64,000 nt of DNA from Asaia sp003994335 (GTDB taxonomy: Bacteria; Pseudomonadota; Alphaproteobacteria; Acetobacterales; Acetobacteraceae), in NCBI RefSeq assembly GCF_037151175.1, contig NZ_JBBCOR010000005.1, positions 124,001-188,000 on the forward strand. Reading direction: 5' to 3'. The translations under genes and the position numbers were made by a program. The notes under the pieces are model-generated. The model was not told the DNA's origin, did no database searches, and saw only the letters and a list, made by a program, of their open reading frames with translations. Below are positions 8,245 through 17,044 of the stretch, in pieces; within the stretch, counting starts at the first letter, position 1; the number at the start of each line of letters is the position of its first letter.

Positions 8245-11200
8245 TCACTGAGCGAGGCGCGCACGCGGGGGGGCTTCGAGGCCGAATTGCCTGCGTAATC
8301 CGTCTCTATAAAGCTTTTGGGCCTGCATGAGATCCTCGGCCCGTCCAAAGCGGGTGGCGATCTCATCGTGTAGACGCTCTATCTCAGCCAGATGAGCGCT
8401 CTCGTCGAGAGCTCCTGTCACCGAACGCTGATGGCGCCGATGGATGTTGAGGGGGCGGGCAAGATACGCGATTTGCGCGCCAGGCTGCATCAATATCTCC
8501 AGATAGACGCGCCAGTCACCGGCCAGCCGATAGGTGCCAAGTTCTGCCATGCAGGCGGATAGGGCTGCGTTGAATGCTTCGCGTCTGAACAAAACGGCGC
8601 TCACATTCAGGATCAGATTGGCGTGGCCCAGAAAATTCCTGACGAAATCCTGCCCTGGCATCACCATGTCGCGCCCAAGTTGGGCCCCGACATGACTCCT
8701 GTAGTAATCCTGGTAATCGGGGCCGAGGCTTATTCCCTCACCATCGATCGGGCGACTGTCGCAGAAGGCCATGACCGCCCCTTTCACTTGCCCGGCGAGA
8801 CTCCCAAGCGAGGAAAGAAATTCAGGCTCACTCAGATCATCTGCTTCCGCAATCCAGATCCAGTTTCCCTGTGCGATTTCAGCGGCGCGTTGCCATTGTG
8901 CGAAAACCGAACCGCTTTGACGGGTCTGACGAATGATCCTCACGCCACGAGCGAAGGCCTCGGCCGTCTGCTCGGCCAGATCGGCCGACCCGTCCTGCGA
9001 GCAGTCATCCAGCACGATAATCTCGAGAACCGGACAGTCCTGTGCAAAGATGGTTGCAAGACGTGCCACAAGATAGCGTGCGTAGTTGTAGGAAAGCACA
9101 ACGACTGAAATCCAGGGTAAATCGGGCATCGCTCGCCCGAGCACCTTCGCCGCATAGGCATCGAAGGAAAATCGCGCGCGCAGAGCGGTCCCGAGCGTGG
9201 AACGCTGCCCCCTCGCGGTAGGTGGAAGCCGGGCGCCCTTGAGAATGAGTGACCCAAGCGCCGGAAGATCGCCCGGCTGGAGGATCGCATGGCGCGTGTC
9301 TCCCTCGCTTGCCAAGGTTTCGAGGAGATCGGGGATCATGCCGCAGCGCGCGAAGGCCGCGCAGGGCAAGCCGCTGGCGAGTGCCTCGAGCGCGGCAGAT
9401 GGATATGGGTCCTCGCGTGACGTCAGAACGAACTGATCCGCTGCGGAGAGGAACGGACTGACATTGTCGACCCGTCCCGGCAGATGGAAATTGCCGCTGT
9501 CGAGAGCCGGTTTCAAATCTGATTCCAGCGCAGTCTCGATGGCAGGAGAAAGGGCGCCCACCCAGAGAAAATGGATAGGGCGGACAGTTTCCTGCCCATT
9601 GATCGGGGCGGTGAAACTCGGGCTGCGGAGCATGCTCCATAATTGCAGGAAGAGGTCGAACCCCTTGCGCGTATCGCCGTAGCCCACGCCGATCACCACA
9701 TGGGCGAGGGCAGGGATGCCGTAAGCCTGACGTACGCGCAGTCTGTCCTCGGGGGTGAAAGTCACCGGGTTGTACAAGCCTTGGGGCAGGATGTGCGCAT
9801 TCGGGCAGATACGGGTCAGCATGGCGCCGGGAACGATCAGCCCAAATGCGCGCTTCATGGCCTCGGCCAGCGGGCGTTCGAGGTCGTGGTGGCGGATCAT
9901 CCCGGGAAGTTCGTGGATCAGTAGGGTGAAGGGGATGCCGGCTTCAACCAGATCAGGCGTCAGAACGGTGGTGACAGCGCTGTTCATGAGGGCTGCACCG
10001 AAGCCCTCGATGCGCAGGGAGGCCAGTCGCTCACGGCATGCTGGCTCGCCGGGCCGAAGAATTTCCACGGTTGCGACCTGCCGGTACTGGGGAAGCATTT
10101 CGCCCCCGCCCAGAAGCAGAAACGCGATGTCGAGCCCGTGATTTCTTTGCAACGCCTTGCCGAGCGAGAGCAAAAGCATCTGGGCGCCAGCCGGGAAAGC
10201 ATCATGGCCGATCAGCAACAGACGTGTCTTGCCCAATCCGCCGCGCAAGCGTGTGACAGCGCGTGCCGTTGCATTGAGGTAGGCGGCGCCATAATGCACG
10301 TCGGGTTCGAGATAGGCGCCCTCTGCCCATTCATTCCAGGCGTTGATACAGACCAGCGTTTCTCCGAAGACCGGATTATCTCGCGCCTTCTCGATCGTCT
10401 CACTCAGCCACCGCTCGTAAAGGGCAGGGGTCGAACCATGCAGGACCAGTCCCGCCCCCTGTCTTCGGGCGTCATTGTCCCATGAGGGGCTGACCGTGCG
10501 TATGAGTGGAAAAGCGGGGGCGGGGTCGGCCAGCGCCTTGTCGACCAATTCGGCATAATCATAGACCCGGGCCGTCATGTCCTGATCGAGAATGTCGAGG
10601 CGGTCTTCGATGGGGGTGCAGGTGCAGGTCAGCTTGTGTGGCGGGAACTCGATCGCCGCATCCATGCCGAAATGGCGCGGATCATGGTCGTCGAATGCCT
10701 GGGCCATGACGAAGACCGGCATGATCCCCTCTTGCTCCCTAAACAGCGCGCGCCATCTGCGCAGGCGCTGTTGCGCTTTGGGAATGGCACCCGGACGGTA
10801 GATCATGAGTACAGGGCGTTCACCAAAACGAATATATCGGGGGTCACGCATGTGTCGTGCGAAATCCGCGATCAGGGCTTCGTCATCTTCGCAACGGTAG
10901 TCCTGCGAGATCAGGATGTCCTGATCTCCGCCATCCCAGCGACGGCTCCAGTTTTCATTGGCCCACATGAGGCAGAACGGAAGCGAGATTTCGGGCGAGC
11001 GAAGCAGGATCTCCATGGGCTGTTCGAGCAGTCGTGTGCCGTTGAACCAGTAATGATAGAAGATAAAGCCTTCGACCCCGCTCTCATGCGCCATTTTCGC
11101 CTGACGGCGCAGTGTCTCGGCACTGTCGAGCCGGTAATGGCCCAGATCTCGCGGGGTTCTTGGCTGATAGTGATCGGCAAAGCGGGGAACACCGCGGCTC

Positions 11201-11982
11201 AGATTTGTCCATTCCGTGAAGCCCTTGCCCCACCAGCGGTCATTGGCCTCGACGGGATGAAATTGCGGCAGGTAATAAGCGAGCACGCGTGCCCGACGCA
11301 GTGAGGCATCAGGCAGCGGTTGATGCTCTTCGAACTCCGCAGCAGGCTGGGTGCGTCGGCGGATTTCGCGGGCAATGGTCGTCTCGTGGGCGGGAAGGGC
11401 TGGAAAGATGCCCGGCTCATGGCGATGGTCGAGCCAGTGCAGGAACGCATTGACTTCGGGTTGGTGACGCAGATAGCGCTGCCGGTAGAAAGCCGGATCG
11501 AACCCCGCGAAAGGGCGTCGCGCCTCACGGAACCCTTGCACCATATAGTGCTCGACGGGGTCCATGCCCGAGGCGGCCACATCCGGATTATTCTGAAGAT
11601 AAAATACAGGGTCGAATTCCGGCATGGGATGGATGTCAGGGAGACGCCTGTTGGCGAGGTAATGCGCCAGGGCATTCATGTTGACCGGCACCTGATTGGC
11701 CTGACGATACCAGATCGGATCGAACCAGGGGACCGGGCGGCGTCCCTCGTACTCGCCTCGGGTGAGGTAATGATGCAGGGGGTCCTCTGTCACATCCCGG
11801 TAGCGGGCGAGATACCAGCCAGGGTCGAAAAACGGGTTGGGTTTGCGTCCTTCGCGCCAGCCTGTGCTGTGATAATGCGCGAGTGCGCCACTCCCCAGAT
11901 CCTGGAGATCCGGATTGCGTGACAGGTAGAACGCCGTGTCGAACAGGCCTGAATGCCCGATGCAGCGTAGAACTGTGGGCAT
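8245..11982 (-). CDS. Multidomain glycan protein: repeats, WbsX-like domain, GT4-like and GT2 glycosyltransferases
   Basis: A 1245-residue protein with four parts. Residues 1-200 hold about five degenerate ~37-residue repeats built around FDPxWY/FDPxFY (near 14, 52, 87, 123 and 161), each followed by an HY-x-x-G-x-R-E-x-R-x-P turn. Residues ~231-580 match the WbsX/GH99-like domain of O-antigen clusters (YYLPQFHP, WWGKGFTEWTN, WANENWSRRWDGG). Residues ~584-930 resemble a GT4-type glycosyltransferase, including SREDPYPSAALEALASGLP. Residues ~952-1180 are a GT2 domain with VVVLSYNYARYL and an acidic AEADD motif. There is no signal peptide, so it is probably cytoplasmic and works on cell-surface polysaccharide. 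It stands alone, diverging from metX. The substrate is unknown. Confidence 0.85.
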   Translation of the reverse strand: MPTVLRCIGHSGLFDTAFYLSRNPDLQDLGSGALAHYHSTGWREGRKPNPFFDPGWYLARYRDVTEDPLHHYLTRGEYEGRRPVPWFDPIWYRQANQVPVNMNALAHYLANRRLPDIHPMPEFDPVFYLQNNPDVAASGMDPVEHYMVQGFREARRPFAGFDPAFYRQRYLRHQPEVNAFLHWLDHRHEPGIFPALPAHETTIAREIRRRTQPAAEFEEHQPLPDASLRRARVLAYYLPQFHPVEANDRWWGKGFTEWTNLSRGVPRFADHYQPRTPRDLGHYRLDSAETLRRQAKMAHESGVEGFIFYHYWFNGTRLLEQPMEILLRSPEISLPFCLMWANENWSRRWDGGDQDILISQDYRCEDDEALIADFARHMRDPRYIRFGERPVLMIYRPGAIPKAQQRLRRWRALFREQEGIMPVFVMAQAFDDHDPRHFGMDAAIEFPPHKLTCTCTPIEDRLDILDQDMTARVYDYAELVDKALADPAPAFPLIRTVSPSWDNDARRQGAGLVLHGSTPALYERWLSETIEKARDNPVFGETLVCINAWNEWAEGAYLEPDVHYGAAYLNATARAVTRLRGGLGKTRLLLIGHDAFPAGAQMLLLSLGKALQRNHGLDIAFLLLGGGEMLPQYRQVATVEILRPGEPACRERLASLRIEGFGAALMNSAVTTVLTPDLVEAGIPFTLLIHELPGMIRHHDLERPLAEAMKRAFGLIVPGAMLTRICPNAHILPQGLYNPVTFTPEDRLRVRQAYGIPALAHVVIGVGYGDTRKGFDLFLQLWSMLRSPSFTAPINGQETVRPIHFLWVGALSPAIETALESDLKPALDSGNFHLPGRVDNVSPFLSAADQFVLTSREDPYPSAALEALASGLPCAAFARCGMIPDLLETLASEGDTRHAILQPGDLPALGSLILKGARLPPTARGQRSTLGTALRARFSFDAYAAKVLGRAMPDLPWISVVVLSYNYARYLVARLATIFAQDCPVLEIIVLDDCSQDGSADLAEQTAEAFARGVRIIRQTRQSGSVFAQWQRAAEIAQGNWIWIAEADDLSEPEFLSSLGSLAGQVKGAVMAFCDSRPIDGEGISLGPDYQDYYRSHVGAQLGRDMVMPGQDFVRNFLGHANLILNVSAVLFRREAFNAALSACMAELGTYRLAGDWRVYLEILMQPGAQIAYLARPLNIHRRHQRSVTGALDESAHLAEIERLHDEIATRFGRAEDLMQAQKLYRDGLRRQFGLEAPPRARLAQ

Positions 11983-12101
11983 GATCGGTCTCCCTTCGTC
12001 GATTCGTTAAAAAAACATTAATCGCCTCAAGTCGCGCTGCCTAACATTCATTTGAGCGAAGATGCAATTATTCTGCAATGCGCTGTTTAGACGGGAGAAA
12101 T

Positions 12102-12119
12102 GCTGACCTCAGGGTCAGC
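12102..12119 (+). promoter_or_regulatory. Hairpin in the metX upstream region
   Basis: GCTGACC-tcag-GGTCAGC is a perfect 7-bp stem with a four-base loop in the ~394-nt non-coding stretch between the glycan protein and metX. SAM-responsive leaders often precede metX in alphaproteobacteria, but I cannot match this to the SAM-II or SAH consensus. The rest of 11983-12376 shows no convincing gene. A T/A-rich stretch near 12008-12022 may carry the promoter of the glycan gene. Confidence 0.3.
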
Positions 12120-12376
12120 TCGGAACCGTGTCCCCTGGATTGTGTGAGGGAATTGCGGGAACGCTCGAGCAATGGCATATCTCTCCCCCCAAAACCGCTG
12201 GCTTATTATTCTGCCATGGCATTCTGGTCGCGTTGCTGCGGTTGGCGTGACCGGATGGTACGGGCGGTTTGGTCGTCATGTTCAGCCTGCGGCGAGACGC
12301 GCGCAGCATTTCCTTGGGAGCACACGGCCTGTGTCGCGAGATCATTGTGCATGACGGGGCGGCCCTTGGGGCCAGC

Positions 12377-13669
12377 ATGTCGGACGGTTCGGACGTGCAG
12401 CCGGGGGGGCAGCGAATGCGCGCGCCCGAAGCGCGTGTCATGACGCACGCCGGATCTCCCACAGCGTTTGCGGTGAGGCTTGACGGGGGGCTGACGCTCG
12501 AATGCGGGGCGCATATCGCCCCACTCGACGTGGCCTATTGCGCCTATGGCACGCTCTCGCCGCGTAAGGATAATGTCATCCTAGTCTGTCATGCCCTGAC
12601 AGGTGACCAGTATGTCGCTGAAACCCATCCGGTCACGGGCAAACCCGGCTGGTGGGGCCGGGCCGTCGGGCCAGGCTGCGCTATTGATACCGACCGTTTT
12701 TACGTGATCTGTGTCAATGTTCTGGGCGGATGTATGGGGTCCTCGGGACCGAAAACGCTGAGGGAGACCGGCGAGCCCTGGGGCACGGATTTTCCACCGA
12801 TCACCATACGGGACATGGTGTTCGCGCAGGCCAGGCTGCTGGACCATCTCGGTATCAAGCGCCTGTTCGCCGCCATAGGCGGCTCGATGGGCGGTATGCA
12901 GGTGTTGCAATGGGTCGCGAGCTTCCCCGAACGCGTGGGGGCTGCCATGCCTATCGCTACCGCACCGTTCCATTCCGCGCAGAATATCGCGTTCAACGAA
13001 GTCAGCCGTCAGGCGATCTGTGGTGATCCCGACTGGCATGGTGGGCGCTACTGGGCGATGGACACCATACCTGCCAAGGGGCTGGCTGTGGCGCGCATGA
13101 TGGCGCACATCACCTATCTTTCCGAGGAAGCGCTCACCCAGAAATTCGGCAGGCGTACCCGGCGCGATGCCGTACCCTCCCATGAGGCGGTGGCCTCGGG
13201 GAACTCGCTCTTCGGCGAGATTTTCGAGGTGGAGAGTTACCTGCGCCATCAGGGTTCAAGCTTCGTGCGCCGGTTCGATGCAAACTCCTATCTTACCATC
13301 ACGCGCGCGCTCGATTACTTCGATCTGAGCGCCGATTACGATGGCGATCTCTCGGCGCCTTTCCGCCATTGTGAGACGCGGTTCTGCATCATTTCCTTCA
13401 CCTCTGACTGGCTTTTCCCCACGTCGCAGTCCCGTCTTCTGGCGCGGGCCCTCAACCGGGCTGGTGTGAACGTCTCGTTTGTCGAGATCGAGAGTGATCG
13501 TGGGCACGATGCCTTCCTGCTTGAGGAGCCCGATCTGGACCGGACGATGCGTGGCTTCATCAATGGTGCTGCCGAACAGGCCGGGCTGAGCCAGCGCTCT
13601 GCGCCGGATAAGGACGTGCCTGTCGAAAGCGGAACCGTTGTAACGGAAGGGGCTTCGCATGCGTCTTGA
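12377..13669 (+). CDS. metX: Homoserine O-acetyltransferase MetX
   Basis: An alpha/beta-hydrolase-fold enzyme that acetylates L-homoserine with acetyl-CoA, the first committed step of methionine synthesis. The catalytic triad is visible: nucleophile Ser in GGSMGGMQ, Asp in FTSDWLFP and His in DRGHDAFLL. Other family motifs are CHALTGDQY, GGCMGSSGP and the RRTRRDAVP region. The start is uncertain: ATG 12377, 12416 and 12440 are all in frame. Conserved sequence begins around FAVRLDGGLTLECG, so any of the three could be right, and the reading frame upstream to 12269 is not supported. Its 3' end overlaps metW by 11 nt. Confidence 0.9.
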   Translation: MSDGSDVQPGGQRMRAPEARVMTHAGSPTAFAVRLDGGLTLECGAHIAPLDVAYCAYGTLSPRKDNVILVCHALTGDQYVAETHPVTGKPGWWGRAVGPGCAIDTDRFYVICVNVLGGCMGSSGPKTLRETGEPWGTDFPPITIRDMVFAQARLLDHLGIKRLFAAIGGSMGGMQVLQWVASFPERVGAAMPIATAPFHSAQNIAFNEVSRQAICGDPDWHGGRYWAMDTIPAKGLAVARMMAHITYLSEEALTQKFGRRTRRDAVPSHEAVASGNSLFGEIFEVESYLRHQGSSFVRRFDANSYLTITRALDYFDLSADYDGDLSAPFRHCETRFCIISFTSDWLFPTSQSRLLARALNRAGVNVSFVEIESDRGHDAFLLEEPDLDRTMRGFINGAAEQAGLSQRSAPDKDVPVESGTVVTEGASHAS

Positions 13670-14258
13670 TCAGCAACTCATCGCTGAGATGATCGCTCCG
13701 GGGACACGGGTGCTCGATGTAGGCAGCGGCGACGGCGCGCTGATCGATCACCTCTTCAAAACGCGACAATGCGATGCGCGCGGGATCGAGATCGACATGC
13801 GGGAGGTTACACGTTCCGTCGCTCATGGCCTGCCGGTCATGCATGGCGATGCGGATCAGGACCTGGTGCATTATTCAGACGATGCCTTCGATTACGTGGT
13901 GCTGCAGCGCACCTTGCAGGCTGTAGAGAAGCCCCGCGAGGTGCTGCGCCAGATGCTGCGCATCGGGCGTCACGCAATCGTATCCTTTCCGAATTTCGGT
14001 CATTGGCGTTTGCGGCTTCAGATCCTGCTGAGCGGGCGTATGCCGATGAACAAGGTGTGGCACACGCCATGGTATGAGACGCCCAATATCCATCCATGCA
14101 CCATTCAGGACTTTCTCGAGCTCTGCGAGTCAGAGGGCTATGTGATCGATCGCTGGCTCGCCATCGACGAGGCGGGAGAGCGAGCCCCCTGGCGACGATC
14201 GATCAGGCTGGCCAATCTTTTCGGCGAGCAGGCACTCTTCCTGCTGAGGCGTCGCTGA
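13659..14258 (+). CDS. metW: Methionine biosynthesis protein MetW
   Basis: A 199-residue SAM-methyltransferase-fold protein that pairs with MetX in many proteobacteria and is needed for its activity or homoserine acetylation. The SAM-binding motif I is VLDVGSGDGALIDHL (near 21-35). FDYVVLQRTLQAV, SFPNFGHWRLRLQ and the WYETPNIHPCTIQDF segment match the MetW family. The ATG lies inside the metX end (11-nt overlap), which implies translational coupling. Confidence 0.93.
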   Translation: MRLDQQLIAEMIAPGTRVLDVGSGDGALIDHLFKTRQCDARGIEIDMREVTRSVAHGLPVMHGDADQDLVHYSDDAFDYVVLQRTLQAVEKPREVLRQMLRIGRHAIVSFPNFGHWRLRLQILLSGRMPMNKVWHTPWYETPNIHPCTIQDFLELCESEGYVIDRWLAIDEAGERAPWRRSIRLANLFGEQALFLLRRR

Positions 14259-14405
14259 CGCGAGACTGCGCCCCCTCCTGAGGATAACGTTTCGACTTTG
14301 ATCGAAATAAGGCTTTACAGCGTGGTGAACCCCGTGTTTGCATCCGGCGTTCCGGTACAACACCCACGCCCCCAGGACCCTGCGGGGCAGGAAAGCGGAG
14401 TTCTC

Positions 14406-15014
14406 ATGACTGATATCCTGACCGCCATTGCCGAGCGTCGCGCGACCAAGCGCTTCGATCCTTCCGTCACCATTCCCGAGCACGAGTTGCGTGATATCCT
14501 GGATGCCGGACGACACGCACCGACGGCGTTCAATATCCAGCATACGCGCTTCGTCGTCGTGACCGATCCGACACTGCGGCAGAAGATCCGCGCCGTCTCC
14601 TGGAATCAGCCACAGGTGGAAGAGGCGAGCGCGCTGATCGTGCTCTGCGCTGACTTCAAGGCCTGGGAAAAGAACCCCGCGCGTTACTGGGCGGCTGCGC
14701 CTGAAAAAATGCAGACCACCTATGAAGGCATGATCCATCAGTTCTATAGCGGTAACGAGCAGATGCAGCGTGATGAAGGCATCCGCTCCGCCGGGATGGC
14801 GGCCTATGCGCTGATGCTTGCAGCTGCTGCTCACGGCTATCAGTCCTGCCCGATGGACGGGTTCGATTTCAAGGCTGTGGGCGAGCTGATCAATCTCCCG
14901 TCTGACCATGAAGTCGTCATGTTCGTCGCGATCGGCAAGAAATCCGGCGAATACCCTCCCCATGGCGGTCATCTCCCGCTTGAGGAGACGATCATCGAAA
15001 ACCGTTTTGCCTGA
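14406..15014 (+). CDS. Nitroreductase-family oxidoreductase
   Basis: A 202-residue FMN-dependent nitroreductase-fold protein, the usual size. The N-terminus AIAERRATKRFDPS is the family's FMN-phosphate-binding Arg region, and DAGRHAPTAFNIQ follows. The C-terminal half has MDGFDFKAVGELINLP. Members reduce nitro compounds, quinones or enones with NAD(P)H in the cytoplasm; the substrate is not predictable. I chose the ATG at 14406 because GCGGAG lies about 5 nt upstream. The frame continues upstream to 14298 without family similarity. Confidence 0.87.
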   Translation: MTDILTAIAERRATKRFDPSVTIPEHELRDILDAGRHAPTAFNIQHTRFVVVTDPTLRQKIRAVSWNQPQVEEASALIVLCADFKAWEKNPARYWAAAPEKMQTTYEGMIHQFYSGNEQMQRDEGIRSAGMAAYALMLAAAAHGYQSCPMDGFDFKAVGELINLPSDHEVVMFVAIGKKSGEYPPHGGHLPLEETIIENRFA

Positions 15015-15074
15015 TGGGGACTGATTGCCCACGGCAACGCTGCGCTGCTGTTTTATAAGCGTAATCGCTTGCGT

Positions 15075-15110
15075 CCGGGGAGGGCTCTGCCTATATGGGG
15101 TCCTCCCCGG
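15075..15110 (+). terminator. GC-rich inverted repeat after the nitroreductase
   Basis: CCGGGGAGG and CCTCCCCGG form a perfect 9-bp stem around an 18-nt loop, about 60 nt after the nitroreductase stop. There is no T-run, so it could be a weak terminator or a leader element for rhlE. Confidence 0.35.
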
Positions 15111-15279
15111 TCCAGATTTGGCACAGCAGGTCCCGGCGTCAGGTGTCTGACGCAGTCGCGTGACCCGCTTCGCCAGTCCCGGATCTCCCTTTTACCCTTG
15201 TGACGTCCGGGCCAAGAGGCGTCATCCTGCGAGCCAGCATCAGTGAATGCGGCTCGTCGCCAGAGGAGGCGCTTCCTTC

Positions 15280-16617
15280 ATGACCAGTTTTGCCGATCTT
15301 CAGCTTGCCACGCCAATCCAGCGCGCCCTTGCTGAGGAAGGGTACACCACACCGACCCCGATCCAGGCCGGCGCCATCCCGTATCTTCTGGAAGGGCGCG
15401 ATCTGCTCGGTCTTGCCCAGACGGGAACCGGCAAGACCGCGGCGTTTGCCCTGCCTGCCCTGCATCGTCTGCTGACCCATCCGCGCCCGCTGACACCCAA
15501 GAGCGCGCGCGTGCTCGTTCTGGCGCCGACCCGCGAGCTGGCTGCCCAGATCGATGACAGTTTCAAGGCCTATGCCCGTCACATGAAGCTTCGCCACGCC
15601 GTGATCTTCGGCGGCGTGGGGCAGGGGCGTCAGGTCGAGGCGATGCGCCGCGGCGTGGACGTGTTGACTGCGGCGCCGGGACGTCTGCTCGATCTCATCG
15701 GTCAGGGCCATATCGATCTCCACGATCTTGAGGTGCTGGTGCTCGATGAGGCAGATCGCATGCTGGATATGGGTTTCGTGCGCGATATCCGGCGCATTGT
15801 GGCTCTGCTGCCGAAGAACCGTCAGACCGTGCTCTTTTCGGCCACCATGCCCAAGGCGATCGAGGAGCTGGCGCATTCGCTGCTCCATGATCCTGCCAAG
15901 GTCGAGGTAACGCCGCCTTCTTCGACGGTCGACCGCATCCGTCAAGGTGTGATGTTCGTGAAGTCGGAAGACAAGCGCGCGGCGACGCTTCTGCTGGTAA
16001 AAAATCCCAAGGTCCAACGCGCCGTTGTCTTTACGCTTATGAAGCATGAAGCCAACAAGGTGGCCGATTTCCTCAATGCCGAGGGCATCCGCTCTGAAGC
16101 CATTCACGGCAACAAGTCCCAGGGGGCGCGCGAGCGTGCCATGGCCGGGTTCCGGGACGGATCGGTCAAGGTACTGGTCGCGACCGATATCGCTGCACGC
16201 GGGATCGATGTGGATGATGTGAGCCACGTCTTCAATTATGACTTGCCGAACATCGCCGAAAGCTATGTCCACCGTATCGGTCGTACCGCACGTGCCGGCC
16301 GGGATGGGTGGGCCGTATCACTCTGTGACGCCGAACAGCGCGCCTGGCTCAAGGATATCGAAAAGCTGATCGGCAAGGCCATTCCGGTCGTAACCGATCA
16401 TCCTTTCCATTCCGAAGACGCCCAGAACTCGACCATGCGCCCGCCTGTCCTGGGCGGCGGTGGACGTGGCCGCAACCAGCCGCGTGGTGGCGGACAGCGC
16501 TCGGGCGGTGGTCGCCCCGGCGCCGCGCCGCGCAACGGCGAGGGCAAGCGTCCTGAAGGGCGTCCTGCAGGTAACCGGCCCGCAGGCGGTCGCCCCTCGC
16601 GTCCTCGCGCACGCTGA
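15280..16617 (+). CDS. rhlE: DEAD-box RNA helicase (RhlE type)
   Basis: A 445-residue ATP-dependent RNA helicase. Motifs appear in order: Q motif (TPIQ), I AQTGTGKT, Ia PTRELA, II DEAD (VLDEADRMLDMGF), III SAT, and VI HRIGRTARAG, typical of the RhlE subgroup used in ribosome maturation and RNA decay. The last ~50 residues are a Gly/Arg-rich tail with RGG-like repeats that would bind RNA. I chose ATG 15280 because GGAGG sits 10 nt upstream; the frame's earlier ATG at 15247 lacks a site. It stands alone. Confidence 0.92.
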   Translation: MTSFADLQLATPIQRALAEEGYTTPTPIQAGAIPYLLEGRDLLGLAQTGTGKTAAFALPALHRLLTHPRPLTPKSARVLVLAPTRELAAQIDDSFKAYARHMKLRHAVIFGGVGQGRQVEAMRRGVDVLTAAPGRLLDLIGQGHIDLHDLEVLVLDEADRMLDMGFVRDIRRIVALLPKNRQTVLFSATMPKAIEELAHSLLHDPAKVEVTPPSSTVDRIRQGVMFVKSEDKRAATLLLVKNPKVQRAVVFTLMKHEANKVADFLNAEGIRSEAIHGNKSQGARERAMAGFRDGSVKVLVATDIAARGIDVDDVSHVFNYDLPNIAESYVHRIGRTARAGRDGWAVSLCDAEQRAWLKDIEKLIGKAIPVVTDHPFHSEDAQNSTMRPPVLGGGGRGRNQPRGGGQRSGGGRPGAAPRNGEGKRPEGRPAGNRPAGGRPSRPRAR

Positions 16618-16653
16618 CTCCCGCGCGCCCCAATAAAGGCGCGCTGAATTTCT

Positions 16654-16683
16654 GTCCGACGGGGTTAACGCGCCCTGTCGGAC
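16654..16683 (+). terminator. Hairpin after rhlE
   Basis: GTCCGACGGGG pairs with CCCTGTCGGAC (11 bp, one G-T wobble) around an 8-nt loop, 37 nt after the rhlE stop. No T-run follows. It is the best terminator candidate in the 427-nt gap to ackA. Confidence 0.45.
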
Positions 16684-16917
16684 ACGACATCACCAGATCA
16701 TTCAGGCGTTTATCACCCCCGTTTATCGTGGACGGTGCCGCCGCTTGGTGGTCTGACCGTTCCCTTCGTGTATTTCTGCCTTTCGAGCAATCGTACCCCT
16801 CGCGTGGCACGATTTGTTCCCGCCCGTTTGGGGGCGTTCCGTGCGGCTATGCAGAGTGATCGTTTCACAAAGCCGTGTAATTAGCACTGTTACTGACGCG
16901 TTAAACGTCGGATAAAC

Positions 16918-16948
16918 CTGACAAATATAGAAATCGGGTGGCTATAGT
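16918..16948 (+). promoter_or_regulatory. ackA: Candidate ackA promoter
   Basis: CTGACA (16918-16923) and TATAGT (16943-16948) are separated by 19 bp; with TGACAA the spacer is 18 bp. Transcription would start near 16955, leaving a ~90-nt leader before the GTG of ackA. Confidence 0.4.
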
Positions 16949-16971
16949 CCCCTATTACCTCGATGTTATGT

Positions 16972-17000
16972 TTGAACCCGCAAGACGAGGCGGGGTTTAA
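16972..17000 (+). promoter_or_regulatory. Leader hairpin upstream of ackA
   Basis: TTGAACCC pairs with GGGTTTAA (8 bp, one G-T) around a 13-nt loop, ending 44 nt before the ackA start. It may affect translation or act as an attenuator. No known riboswitch is recognised. Confidence 0.35.
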
Positions 17001-17044
17001 GCCCTGGATGTTGGCAATGCCGCCATGCATTTCGAGGTCGTTAC

